From Eretmocerus hayati (taxonomy: Eukaryota; Arthropoda; Insecta; Hymenoptera; Aphelinidae): a stretch of DNA of 64,000 nucleotides. Below, piece by piece: positions 39,401 through 52,171 of the stretch. Position 1 is the first letter of the stretch. Every line of letters begins with the position of its first letter. The position numbers were made by a program, and so were the translations under genes. The stretch spans positions 12,131,736 through 12,195,735 of the forward strand of contig CM056742.1 of the NCBI GenBank assembly GCA_029851415.1, read 5' to 3'. Under the pieces are notes generated by a model, which did not search any database, was not told the origin of the DNA, and saw nothing but the letters and a program-made list of their open reading frames with translations.

Positions 39401-40953
39401 CTGACTTCGATTGTATGCAAATACTCGATTACGGCATTTTTTTTTCTCGTGACGATCGGGGCGTAGCAGAGTATATGTAACGACGACGACAACGACAACA
39501 ACTAAGAAAACAATGAAAAAAAGGGAATGCGAGTACGCTAATCCGCACTCGTGCCGATTGTTTGTGCCAAAAAAAAGGGTTTCGATTTAACTGATGTAAA
39601 GCCACGAGTGAACCGTCTTCATTGTAACTATTAAAACGGAAGAGAGAAAGTGTTCAGCGAGGCGTAAGCGAATCCGATTTGACGTTTGCGACTGCGTCAA
39701 CGAGACACGTGCGAGACCACAATCATTTCATAGGTTACCTGAGTAGAGTAGCACATCAAAGGTGTAACATATCGTAATAATTCACGTTTTCATACACGAA
39801 TGAGCAAGGACAGTAGAAGCCACTGGTTGATAAAACGATTGTTGTTTGTTTGCTAACTTGAAATTTTACGATTAATCGAGGTGACACGCTGCAATATAAG
39901 CATTCTTACTCAGCATGACTCTGAACTCTTTCAGCGGGAATTTCAATTGTTGCATGCGCTTGCTATCGATTACGAGGCTGCTGTTTCGAGTTCAACAGTA
40001 CGGCGCTGTTTTGTTATAATGTGTTGTTGATAATTTGTTGTTCAAGAGTTAGCCGATTGATAGCGGGGTTTAACGTTAAGATTTGGAAAATAATTGTCAT
40101 ATCAGAGTAAATAATGTAGTGATCGAGAATTGAGAGCTGTAAAGTCATGATTGTTTCTCCACCGTCCATAATTTTTGTTATCCATTTTAGATCCTTATAC
40201 CTTTTACACCTGTATCTCCAAAATTTTTTTGGGGACAAAGTGAGAGTATTTAAGGTCTGGATTTTGGCACTAATAGAGGTAACTTTGGCGTAGATGCGAG
40301 ATCTAAGATGCATAAGTATGCATCTCAAATAATCCGAGCTCTTTTTAAAACCTGAGAATCAAACTTTTATAATTACCATATTTTTATTGTTTTCTCTTTC
40401 TTCCCGATCATATCCAAGTCTCTCGTTCATTTTTGAATTCATTCTTAATTTTTCTTTGCGATCTTTGAAATGTTGATCAAAGCAATCCTATCATTCCCAT
40501 GATGAGACTTCTAGTTTTTCACTTTCTAATTAGTCTTCGTTTCATTCTTCTATTATTTTTTCTCCCGCAGTGCAATGCCTCTACTTTTTACACACACAAT
40601 TCCCTGATCCTGTACGTTGCCATGTGATGAAACCATCGAATGCTGTGCTTTCCTTCAGTTTAAAAGGTTCAAACTCCCACGAGTGATCAAACATTTCATA
40701 TTTAAAATCATGCCAACCGGTTTGATGGAATTGTCTACACATATGGATCAGTTATCTGGTTTGTACTACAACATCTAGAGGGAGCTCAGTCGATTTTCCC
40801 TTCAAGTGATAATTTCATCGTCATCTCTCAAAGCAGGACACGAGTGGCGTCTTCTGTAGGATGTATATTCACAAGTCATACTACTACGATGTCGAGTATA
40901 AACTCATCTTTGTAAGCGATCTCTATTCTTTGACACTTCTTTCTTTTGTTAGA
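36476..40953. other. Unassigned DNA, about 4.5 kb
   Basis: No gene is supported. CT-rich patches occur near 36715-36740 and 36845-36860. A short duplicated phrase (GTACCAGAATC..ATAGTAT) is near 37692 and 37742. A CTAACCTAACC motif is near 38925. Confidence 0.5.
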
Positions 40954-41530
40954 TTAAGAGGTATCATCTCCCATGAAGGAAATCCTCAGAAAAATTATCT
41001 GCACGTATGGAATTATTTCATCGTCACGAGTTTTGCAATAAAGATAGTCATCCCCTCGCCTTGCATGAATATGTTTTATAGGGTTCAAGTATGGTTCTGA
41101 ACGGCATTCTTCGAATTCAACAGCTGAATGATTATCTTGCCAATCATTAAAGTTCTCGATGTCCATGACTTTCAATGATGAGTCCTTCAACAATTTTCCA
41201 ACACACAGAAAACGAAATCTGCATTATCGTACACCCTTTCTGTATTTTTCGTTTCACGTCGGCATGGAATGAATCGGTCCCCATAAAAGTATGTCGAGGT
41301 TCAGAGAAATAATCTTCGGTGATCTCGACTCCAGACAGTTTTTCACTATTTACCATGTAGACGATAGAACTCAGTGAAGCCCAGTTTTTGTTCTGTCCAC
41401 CGCAATTATCTAGCCACAAAATGATCCTTCTCTATAAAGTTTTTGATGACGGAGTCATCTTTCGGCTGGGTACGTGAATCCACGCTTGAAAATTCTGTAG
41501 ACACGAAGCTATTGCAAGATCTCAGCGTTA
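40954..41530 (-). pseudogene. Decayed transposase-like gene (WLDNCGGQNKNW family), frameshifted
   Basis: Reading the minus strand, three frames continue one another. The first ends in DDSVIKNFIEKDHF near 41417. The second (about 41425-41200) carries ILWLDNCGGQNKNWAS, YMVNSEK, VEITEDYF and EPRHTFMGTDSFHADV. The third (about 41205-40954) carries GKLLKDSSLKVMDIENFNDW and YCKTRDDE. WLDNC.GQNKNW followed by a (G/P)HTFM..DSFH block is typical of a widespread insect and cnidarian family of transposase-like proteins, which I believe is annotated as DUF7869; the Asp and the His-Asp block suggest a DDE/RNase H-type core. At least two frameshifts (near 41418 and 41203) and a missing N-terminal half show it is non-functional. 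No terminal repeats or flanking partner genes were identified. The family assignment is from memory and would need a profile search. Confidence 0.7.
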
Positions 41531-41594
41531 CCTCGACTCTGCGCAAGCGCCACGCACGTATAGGGGTATAGGTATTAAGTGTGTGAGCGTACAT

Positions 41595-44500
41595 ACATGC
41601 TAGCGATACACACGCATTGGGCAGTATAATGCATTAGTTGTTTTCGTGTAGTGGCTTACACCCGAGCCGAGGTAAGCAATATGAATATTATATTTGTAAC
41701 TCGACCATACTGAAGACGTTTCCAATTAATCGACTCCACCTTCTGCCGCAATTTTCTAAATTATTACATACATTCAAATACGAAGTGATTGGAAAGAGTG
41801 AAGCAAACCTCGGTAGAATGTGAAGAATCGTAGTTTTTCCAAGATTTGTCATGAGCTTACTCTACTTTCAACATGTGAGGAAGTTTTAGAACATCAGGTC
41901 AATTCTAATTTTCTCAAAAGAAGAGTATCTTCAGGAGTTTTGAAGGAAATTCCTAGGGATTTTGCGTGACGAGAATGCAATTCGTCATGGAAGGAGAAAC
42001 ACGAGTTACACGTCAAATGATGCATAACGCAGAAAAGTCTCGATGCATTTTCTCTGCTTGCTGAGAAAAGTTCACAAAATCGGGGATAAAACGTTGAGAA
42101 TGATCTTGTGAATGACTCTTTGCTCTCTAACTATTCGGCCAGACTCTACGATTAAAACTCGAGCACAGCGATATCATTATTATAAAGATCACCATTTCGA
42201 TGTGGAATAGTTTGTTGATTAAGCATTCTGAATACTCGAGATTACCAAATTTTAGTGATGCATTTCGACCCTCATGCAGCATCATCGTTGACAAACCTCT
42301 CTACTCCCTGATGGATTACCAAACTATAACGTTGTTCTACTTAAAAGACTCCGTCATCTATCGCGCGTTCGCCGGGACGCACAAATTTTTTCAATGAAAA
42401 CTTCATAGGCGGAACATAGGTTGTTGATATTTCATGCATTGTTCGTCTTTTAATTTCTTCCACAAACAGCGCAAATCGACGTTACCAGTTTCGCTCACCC
42501 GTAGTATCAGATGAGTTGGTGGTCTTTAGGCTCATTCCCAAGCGAGAAAAATTTGAATAATCATCCACTCCGAGTGTAAAGCTTCGCGTGACATGCGTGA
42601 TTCGCGAACGCCAATGGTCCTAGAAGGATCTTTATTTTCTCCAACATACTACACTTCATCACTGAAAATTCTCTTACTTCAAATCCTTCTGGGATTACGG
42701 GGAGATCTCTAGCACACCAATTTTCACTTTTATCCATCGTGGTAAATTATTCGACGAAACGTCCTTTGACGCGCTCTCTCAGCAAGTGAACAGTTCGCGA
42801 GAGATTTGTCCAAGATATTTCCAATCCAAAATTTACATCAACTAGCACCACTTTTTCATTGTGTTACAGCCACTTTTGATCTACAAATCATATGTCGAGT
42901 GACCATAATGAATATTAAAGGCAGGAATTGTGCCAGATCTTGACGCAAAACAATAAAGGTATCTAACCTATAAGATTGGGTCTTTCTTATCTCGAAGAAG
43001 GAACCTATCGAAGTCCTGCAAATTATTGAAGCTCTCAAGAGCGATCAAACATTTTATATCATACAGTACTGTGCAGTTGAGGATGGATTAAGACAGTCCA
43101 TCTCTGCTTATGATTCAACACGACTAACTATGTTCTCAACCGCTTTCCCATCATGAATTCAAAATTGACACTTTCATCGGCTAGATTAACTTGTGTAATC
43201 GATGGAGCAACCGTTAACCTCACTATGTCTGTATTTTATGAAGAGATTTTGACCGATTCCCATGCTCAAAGAACGCCGAGATATGAATTCCTGGAAACCA
43301 AGGTCTAAAAGAAGACTCAGAGATTCTGTAATATATATCGCATAGATATATTCTTCAAATATCTTTAGTCTATAATTTTGGACTCTCGTTCATCTCGAGA
43401 ATCAACCGCTCAATTATATATCATTCTCAGCCAAAAGATTTCGACTATACCAGATCTCATCTGCTTCCAAAAAATACAGTGATATACCTTTACCTAGTTC
43501 AGAAAGACGACGAGTAAAAAGATTTTGGCACGGTAGGGTACAGGTAGAATACAAAAAATTAAGTGAGTCTCCACTGTATATTAATTAGGCATGAATGATA
43601 TACCGGTTATAGGTGAAACGATGCTTGATGTCGAATTTATTGAAACGTCGGCCAATAGTGTGGTGAACAAGGGGCGATAAAAATCTTAGCAGCCCGCTCA
43701 CTTCGGCAAGCGCCGGCTATAATACAAGCAGATTCATAATCGTGTCGATATTTTAACGAGCCTGCTGCCGTATATATAATAAGACCAAGGTCATGTACTT
43801 GGATCTTTGGTTAGTATTGTACGTTGTATAGGAAAGTACTTATACAACCTGATGCTTGTTACAAGCTTGAAAATTGAAATTCACCGAGGCTTCGTGAGAG
43901 ACTCTTCCAACAAGAAGGCGGCATAATGTTAACGCCTACACACAAAATGACGAGCGCGCGCATCAGGTGCAACGGCCGTGTGACATCTCAATCCTTAATG
44001 CGAGAGTTGACAATGTAATTTTCAAGATATCTCCAATCCTCGACGACGTTCCACTCTTTTGAACTCATTGATGAGTGAAAGATCATGTTGAATATCAATT
44101 TTTACACCTCCGGCGGTGATAATAATACCGATGCGGGGAATATGTGCATAGAATTTCGATTTCACCATGACCTAGGGATGGTTATACACGAAAGTTAGTT
44201 CAAGCAGTTCTTGCGAGTTACATTTAGTACGACTAAGTTCCGAGTTTTAAACGATTATAAAATGTAATCGCTCTTGCATCTTCCTTACAGGGCCAAGAAG
44301 TTTCTCCCGGCCTGGAGAATTCCTCAAATAAACTGAATCATATAGAAAAAGAAACTTATCGGTCCTGCCCAAGTATTTTAAAAACTAAGTTCGAATATGA
44401 TAAATCTGGAAATCAGTGTCGTATAGATGAAAATTTTGAGTCAACAACCATTTAAGAAACCATTGTCTCATTCATTCTGATAAAACGTATTCTTTCTCGT

Positions 44501-46019
44501 CTTTTCCCAATATCACATCATACAATCGATTGCTGATAGGTCAATCATTCAGGTTTCAAATCCCAACAATTCAATCTGCGCACAAAACCAGTTCTCCAAA
44601 ATCTCTTCTTCAGTATTCTCTCCATCGTTCACATCCCATATACTTAATTCCATGGCTCAATCGATATAATATACTCTATCGTCGATTACGCAATAATCAA
44701 CAACCCGATAGAACATAACCTCAACACGAGTAACCATTAAACTACTATAGCATTACTTCATTCCCGATCAAAGATGATCACCAACCATTATCCCCATTTC
44801 AAAATGTATTGATCAGAACCGATCATCTCATGTATACCTGAGTATATTATAATACAGAACTGGCACATCCCTCGCCAATATCCCACAATATCGACACTTT
44901 TTCTTTTTTGTACTGTTCAACCGCAACCTGCATCATACTAAAGTGCATTGGGCTACCATAATAATTTAACCAATACCCTTCCTGTTTCTTGGTTTTGACA
45001 TAACAGTTTATATTCACCAACCAAAACTCATTCCCACGTTGGATCATTTATTATTACGAAAAATACTTTGACTTCGAAAATTATTTTTGAGAAGAAGAGC
45101 ACGCGAAGTTGAAATCCAACGGGAAGAGTACCATCAGCCAGGTTACATAAATATATCTACAGAATGAAATGAACACAGTCATGAGGACGATTCTTATATA
45201 TTTCACTTCCACCTCTTCTGGCTTTCTCTCTTCTCCTGTAGACCATTTCTTTCTCGCTTTCTCTGCTCATTTCAACAAGCTCACAATACATATATTGAGA
45301 GTCAGTTCAGGGCTCATCTCTTTGTTATTCCATGTACAATTTTTCTCTGGATGTCTCCTACGTTGCAGTACTCTTCTCCCTTTGGGATGCGCAAAAAAAA
45401 AGAACGTTAAGATTCGGGCGTGCCGGAATATCAGCACGTTCAATTGTTGTTTTTGCACGTGTGTGCACCAGCCCGTGAGAAGAAGAGATGCTCAACGACG
45501 AGAAGTCAGACATTGTCTCTTGAGGACTCCATTAATGGCTTCAAAGTTTAAGATGTTGTGGGTGTGTGTGTTCTGCTATTTCCAAGTTTACGAATGTATA
45601 CCGCACCTATCGTATGTATTATCATTTACTTAAGTGGTTGTTATAGATATAGATACATGGGTACTACCGCGTGTATAACGGGATTTTTCTACCTCTTGTT
45701 TGGAGTTGATCGTCCGCGGGTGAGACTTGGGATACAAATCGCGATTCTGTGCGTTGGTGTGGACAAGCGATGTAAGACACGAGAGATCGTGTGTATATTA
45801 TTCTCTGGTGCCCACGCGTAAATTGTCCGAGCCAACTGTGGCCGGTATTATTTCTTCGTCTCTGAAGTCTGCTCGTTTGATGTGCGATACGAAGCAAGAT
45901 TACTTTGCAACCACAAATCGAGAATAATAATTCCAATCTAGTTTTCAAATTGGTCAAGTTTTATAATTTAGAAATGAAGCTATTACTTTGTTTCCGAAGA
46001 TCGATTCTTTGTAATCAAT
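41595..46019. other. Unassigned DNA, about 4.4 kb
   Basis: No gene is supported. I looked on the minus strand between 41600 and 43000 for the missing N-terminal part of the transposase-like gene and did not recognise it. The 154-codon plus-strand frame at 45169-45633 has no domain features. Confidence 0.5.
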
Positions 46020-46205
46020 GATTCGAGGATATGACATAACCTCATATTATTTGATGTCTTAAAACAACTTGACATGACTTGAGATTGTAATATGATTTGA
46101 GGCTGTAATATAACCTCAAATCATTTGATGTCATAAGAATGCCATATCATGATATAACTTGACATTGAGGTTATAATATAACCTTAAATAATTCAGTACA
46201 GAGTC
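46020..46205. repeat. Short degenerate repeat cluster (TGAGGT.ATAATATAACCTCA)
   Basis: The phrase ATAACCTCA(A/T) and its complement TGAGG(C/T)T.TAATAT recur at least five times within about 180 bp, together with TTTGATGTC and AACTTGACAT. Several instances form small palindromes, for example near 46107-46123 and 46165-46186. It is a local degenerate repeat of unknown origin. Confidence 0.6.
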
Positions 46206-49200
46206 GGTATTTTGGAACAAGATCAATAATTCTATGATGTTGCTCTTAATACTTGGTTAATCTTGGAAATGGATTGGAATTACTTGTGTCTTTTGCTCAA
46301 TTCATCTCAATGAAGCCTGATTTGGTGAACATCTCATTACCGCACAGTACATTCTTCCTGTTCCGTGGTCCTGTAAACACAAGGAATTATTCATATAGCC
46401 AAACATAGGATATCCTCTCAGTAATACCAACTTAACCATCTATCATTCCTCTCAAAAATGAGCCACTGCGTCACGTAATCGGTAACACCTTATAAGATAC
46501 CGGTGGGTAATCCCCATTCTACAAACTCGCACCTGATCCTCACCTCATTCGCGGCAAACATTAACACGTAAACAGCTACCGTCCAAACTGCATGCAGTCT
46601 TTCTGCATCATCAGCAGGTGCCAGCGAGCTGCCAACCACCGTATACGAGTGAAACTTCAAGACTCAAAAATTTTACGGTGGCTAATTGCAACACACGAAA
46701 GCGTGAGGCCCATAACACACATACTGGTCTCTCCAATCATCAACACATACAAACTCTGAAATCGTATAGATGTGTTGGTATTATACCATCAGAATGATCA
46801 CCCAGAGGTCTGTACACACACACACACATATATATATATGTAATGCAGGGCCCAGTTCAGTATTATCAGCAAAAAAAGCCCAATCGAGAACGCGCCTCAA
46901 GTCGTCGCAAGATGTTGCTATACGAAAAAGTGGCTGAGCAAGTATCGCGAGGATGAACTCGCCATTGCAAAAGTAGCCTGATGCTCCTGGCGTAATTTGT
47001 CTCAAGCTATGCGGCCTTAATACACTTGTGAGTTTCTGTCTCATGTACTGAGTATCATCAGAAGTTTGTATATATAGAAACCTGCACATCTGCTACAATA
47101 CTCAAAACCTCGTTCTCTTGCTCCGAATCGTGCAAACATTCTGGTCACTCTGTCAACGCAATAAAGACTTCTCTCGGACGTGTACACCTTACCTACTTAT
47201 GAGTCTGGAGCATCGTCGTCATTCTTTTTTATTCCAATTTCTCAATCAAGAAGTTAGTTATTCGTATTTTGTGTCGACATAGTTACAGCAAAGGGGAAAG
47301 CGGAGTAAATCCTTTGTTTGTTGTACAGACGAAAACGATTGGAACCCTGCAGCAGTGTACTGGACTCCATTTTTGTTTTTTTTGTTGGCAGTCTGGTACT
47401 GCGCATGCGCTGTTGAGTGCAAACCCGAATAATCGAGCATTTCACCCGGGCTAATTAATGAGCCTAAGGGTTTGCCCGATCGTTCATTGCGTCGGTTCAA
47501 TTTATATACGAGGAGAGAACATCGATGCTGTGGTTATAAGTTACAGGATATATTTATAAGAGGCTACTGCACTCGTGATGCTTGTAGAGACACGCGTTGT
47601 AAATCTTGTGAGTGAGATTGCGAACCGGTAGCTCTTATGGACCGGATTGTCGGTACCGAACCCCTACTGAGCTTTCGACGACGACGTTGGCTGACCGAAT
47701 AATTCGGTGGCTGGTAGTGGTTGCATTTCATTTCAATTCGTTAGAGAGTTGATTTTAAAGTTGCTATAGTTTCAGAGTCAGTTTTATTGCTGTTTACTTC
47801 GAAAACCAAGTACATATCAAGCTCACTACAGTTTACAGATTTGGAAGACAATTTTTTCTATGACCACGAGTTAGACTACCCACTTCTTCATATTTCTGCC
47901 AACCATAGCTATTTTGGAGACTGCGTATTAGTCTAGTCTTCAGGTAGACTGGATGCGGCTGGTCTGCTAAATTTCTCCAATTTGTTCTCACCGCACTCTT
48001 GCTTGCCTGTAAATCCTACCAGCAGCATACTATAGTAGACCACATAGCCATATGACTCCGTACAGTATCCGTAGAAAGACGGTCTGATTGTCCCAAAGAC
48101 GTTGGCGTGCAGGTGCCTTTGCCATCATGCCTTGCAGAGCGGGTTTATCCTGGCCGTCCTATATACCGTATGATGACGCAGTCTAAGAATTCTGACCTAA
48201 ACCTCTTTCGGATACGATCCCAGACTAATCCAACCAACATGACATTTAGATAAATGATCATTGACATGGAGGACATTCATTTGTATTCTCATTTTCCAAT
48301 TCATATTCTTTCTCGATACATCTTTTTATCATGATTACCGGACTCATAATTATGACCCTGAATTCCTCAACCGCAAGAACTCCTCAGTCACATGTCCATG
48401 GCCAAAATTTTTCTTTTATACGTTTACATGACTGTTCGATCAGTCGTACTTTTATCACTCGCTCATTTTTTAAGCCGGTGCTAACTCATAACTTCACACA
48501 ATTTTTCATTCAGATTTCGAGGTTATGTGTAAACATCAGTCCGAATGACAGCAGTTCCAAATCTGCTAGATCAGAAAGAATTCTCAGGTCCAAAATCGAC
48601 CATTTCCTCTACCTTACGAACTTGCCAATCGTGAATATTATCGACGCTCACCACTTTAGGTCTGGTTTTGCGTTATTGGATCGAAAGTCTCCTAACCGAA
48701 TACCATCACATGACAATTGATCAATTCTATCATAACTTTGGTAACCATCGCAATCCAATCTGTCTAACCTGACGCGTGTGAAATAACCACAAACTGAAAG
48801 AAATAGTACCAATCTCGTCAAATTGAAAGAAGATTACATATAGAGGTAGATTGCTCTTCATAGTCGCTAAAATCGCGTCGAAAAATCTTTACCGACTATA
48901 AAGCTCGCCTATAAAACCCACGTATATCTTGACGATATCGTCGTTTCGTTCTCGCGTGTGTACATTCTAAAGAACTATATAAAAGCTTGAATCGGTCGAA
49001 GATCCGGTCTGCGAATCACGATCTTCTTTTATATGTACGCCCGAGAGCGAAAACAAGAGCAAAGGGGTTACGTCTGTCTCTGATACTCGGTACATTCAAG
49101 TGTTGCACATGCACTGTATGTAAGTCTCCGAAACAGACCCTTGCGGGAGTCGAAGAAGAAGAAGAAGAAGAAGAAGTGGTATATAGTGGTGGTTGGGGCA

Positions 49201-49910
49201 AAGTCAGGGCGAATTATTTATGATACCTGATAGAGACAAGCTCTCGCTCGTGTGTAGTTTCGAGCCCACGCGTTGCATTCCTTCCGATTGCAGTTCACGT
49301 GCAATTCTCAATTCTTTTATGTACTTTGGCTTCTCGTGTGATCTTTGAGACCTATATCTTTGAAACTTTTGGTCAAATTATATGCAATTTGGACTAAATC
49401 CAATTGCCTGAATACGATTTACAAAGTCTGGATTCTGAATCATATTTGAGGTTAGAGTGTGATCTGGGACGAGAAAGAGAGAGATATGTGTTTATGCGGA
49501 AAAGAAATATGAAGGGGTGGGGGAATCGTGGTTCATTGGCCTTTATATCGATTTGCTGATCGTGAGTGAGATGTCTTGTGCGTTAGGAATAATTACGCCC
49601 ACGATAATGTGCTGGTGAGTATCAATTATCACTGCCTTTGGGAACGATGAAAAGGTGCGTAGGATTGGTTTGAATTAAGATTGTGTGGTTTTTGGAATTT
49701 GATTTGTGGTCGAGGCTCAATTAAATAGATTTTCTTGTATTGTCTGCCATCACTTTTCTCACAGTACCTTGGGGTAAAATGAAGAAAAAAATGATTTGAA
49801 GATTCATCTATAAGTGGCTGTCTTCGACTTGACACATGCACACCTCCAATGAAACCTGAGAGAGAGACTTTTAAATAACTTACAATGGTATCTGAGATTC
49901 ATACCATCCA
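46206..49910. other. Unassigned DNA, about 3.7 kb
   Basis: No gene is supported. A GAA trinucleotide run lies at about 49152-49176 and a CA/TA run near 46815-46840. The 129-codon frame at 48331-48720 looks random. Confidence 0.5.
49152..49176. repeat. (GAA)n microsatellite
   Basis: About eight GAA triplets. They give a poly-Glu stretch in one frame of a short open frame that is otherwise unsupported. Confidence 0.95.
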
Positions 49911-50260
49911 TTTCTAGGACCTCCAGCTTATGCAGATGCGTTCAAAATATCCTGCCCGAAATCCGGCCACTGTAGTAGAATACCTTAACATTCCGGTCAA
50001 CTTCATAGCCATACATCACGCTGTGATTCAAATTATATCAACTGACGCAAAATTATTTTAAAACAAATTTATGTCTGGAAAATTGAAAAGTCAATCTCAG
50101 GCTTATAACATCAATTGGAGGCCTCCAGCACATCCAAAAAATCCAGACCCATCCAAAATATCCTGTTCGATGGCCGGTCATCATTGTAGAATACCCTAAA
50201 ATTTCGGCTAACTTCACACCCGTATATTTCGATGTGATTTAATTTCAACCATTCTCGACC
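49911..50260 (+). repeat. Diverged tandem duplication, period ~212 bp
   Basis: ACCTCCAGC, CAAAATATCCTG, CCGG(C/T)CA, GTAGAATACC, (T/C)CGG(T/C)(C/T)AACTTCA and GTGATT(C/T)AA appear in the same order in both halves. Examples are AAAATATCCTG near 49944 and 50155, and GTAGAATACC near 49974 and 50186. Identity is about 70-75 percent by eye. Confidence 0.75.
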
Positions 50261-50995
50261 GGGTGATTTCTAAATCTGTCACGGTCTTCTGCGAATTTGG
50301 AAAAAAACTCTATTTCCATAATGCAAATGAGTTAGATGTAACTTTTCCAAGATAAATCGTGCTTAGTGGAGCTTCATTGGTTCAAATGGATGCACCGAAT
50401 AAAATGAAAAAATTGTAAAGTAATTTTATCAATAATACGCTACTAAGAACCTGCAAAATTTATCGACATTATACAAAAACTCTCAACCACAATATTGAGA
50501 TTCATCATCGAAGCAAGCGTAAAACAAGTATATAAGTATATAAAACAAACCGGAAAGGAAACCTTCGTAAACGCGTGCAACTCTGTACATAATAATCGTT
50601 TCCGCACAAAGGAATTTGCCGTTCCAGGAATTAATAAACGCGGACACTAGTTTTTTTTTCTTTCTCTCCCCTCCAACAAACTAATTTACTCCACATTTTT
50701 TTGCATCGGAACTCTTTACTTCTGCTATCATTACATTATAATACTGCTACCACTACTATACTAATATTCGATTGTAATGAGTGCTGATGATGATGCCCTG
50801 CTACCGTCACTCTATTCGGTTTTGAGATAGCACGCGCTCTTAAACCGCAGAGATTGTATATCTTCGTAAAAAATGAAGACATAAAAAGGTACGCGAGAGG
50901 GAGCAATTGGCGATAATGACACATTCTCGGGACTCTGATGCGCAGCGCGTGAAAATTGAACGTATTGGGGTATGTACATGAAAGTATGTATTCCC
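50261..50995. other. Unassigned DNA
   Basis: No gene or repeat can be supported. Confidence 0.5.
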
Positions 50996-52171
50996 TTAGG
51001 GTGCGTCCCCAAATGATGCATATGCATTAGGGTGTCCGTTATTTCCCAAGTTTCTCCGATCCTCCGTGCCACCCACCACATGCTGATCATTTGTCGAGAT
51101 ATTGCGATAAAAAAATTTTCGTGGATCTAGGTGATGTTTAAGTGCTGTCCCACCTGAAGCATTTTTGTCTGAATTAAGGCCTCAAAACAAATTTTGATTC
51201 AGTATTCAGCATTTCTTGGGCATGGACGTGTTTCTTCATCCTTGATTACTTTTTCAATCGTTAGCCAGTACGATTTCCTTTAAAATGACCACTTGCTGAA
51301 GTCAATTTGATGGAGAAGAACTACAGTTATGGCTGTTTTCGAAACTTAAAAACTTCAAGGTACCAAATTCGTGAAACAGGGTTTTCCTCGAAGAATCCAA
51401 AAAATGCGAATTTTGAGTCGGTCTATTTTAAAGATGTGAATACGTGTTTTTGGTGTATTTTTGAACGTAGAAACAGAATCCGTGCTCAGTTTTACCTTTA
51501 ATCGTCAGGATTTTTTACTAGGCTCAAAAAACCGAAAAAACAAAAAACGGTCGTTCTCAGTCACTTTTATGTTCTTCAGTTGGGTGATATGCGAATGAGT
51601 CGGCTATCTTTTGTTCTACTGTATCAAATTGAATGTTTCAGGCAGTCATTTTGAAGGAAATTGCGACCGCTATCGATTGAAAACACTTTTGAGGACGTAG
51701 AAGGGAATGCATGCGCGGTAAATGCGAATCATTGACTCAAATTTTTATTTTAAAGGGTACATTTCAAATAAGAAACGCTCTAGGTGGGACAGCACTCAAA
51801 CTCGACCATAGGTCCCTGAAAATTTTTTTCTCGCAATATCTCACCAAATTATTAGGTTGTGGGGGGTGGCATGGGTGACCGTAGGAACTTGGGAAATAAC
51901 GGACACCCTAATATGTATGCATACGCAGGGCACACTGCACACGTGCACATGTGCAGCTCATCAAATTTTAGCCAAAACCAAATGGAACTCGTCTAGATCT
52001 GCTTTGGATCAGCCGGTAATGCAGCAAAGATAAAACCCGTATCATATCAGAAGTTCTCTGATGCGAGCCCTTCAACTCTTGCTCAATTTCGATAAGCTGC
52101 ACATGTGCAGTGCGTATGCGCAGTGTGCACTGCATATGCATGCATATGCATCATTTGGGGACGCAGCCTTA
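50996..52171. mobile_element. PIF/Harbinger-like MITE, interrupted by a second element
   Basis: TTA direct repeats at 50996-50998 and 52169-52171 flank terminal inverted repeats beginning GGGTGCGTCCCCAAATGATG (left, from 50999) and GGCTGCGTCCCCAAATGATG (right, read inward from 52168). A 3-bp TTA target duplication with GG-starting ends fits the PIF/Harbinger superfamily. Removing the inserted element and its TA duplication leaves about 289 bp. The left inverted repeat then continues through GCATACGCAGGGCACACTGC to GCACATGTGCAGCT (about 51917-51957), pairing with the right arm at about 52094-52168. It has no protein-coding capacity, so it must have been moved by a transposase elsewhere. Confidence 0.85.
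51028..51910. mobile_element. TA-flanked non-autonomous DNA transposon nested in the MITE
   Basis: TA at 51028-51029 and again at 51909-51910 bounds inverted repeats that start GGGTGTCCGTTATTTCCCAA on both sides. The arms stay similar inward for about 135 bp (about 51030-51165 against 51775-51908), with shared blocks GAGATATTGCGA.AAAAAAAT and AGTGCTGTCCCACCT; identity is near 75-80 percent by eye. A TA duplication suggests a Tc1/mariner-type or related transposase. The ~600-bp core has only a 64-codon frame and no recognisable transposase, so this is a non-autonomous element. It sits within the left terminal repeat of the TTA-flanked MITE and is therefore the younger insertion. Confidence 0.85.

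Noticed and set aside
44551..44566. GGTTTCAAATCCC as a tRNA B box
   Set aside because: No A box at the right distance and no cloverleaf pairing nearby.
44847..45047. 66-codon minus-strand frame with a protein-like look
   Set aside because: No family match that I recognise and no extension into neighbouring frames; left as chance.
45169..45633. 154-codon plus-strand frame
   Set aside because: Rich in Ser, Phe, Leu and Cys with no domain pattern; overlaps other random frames and CT-rich sequence.
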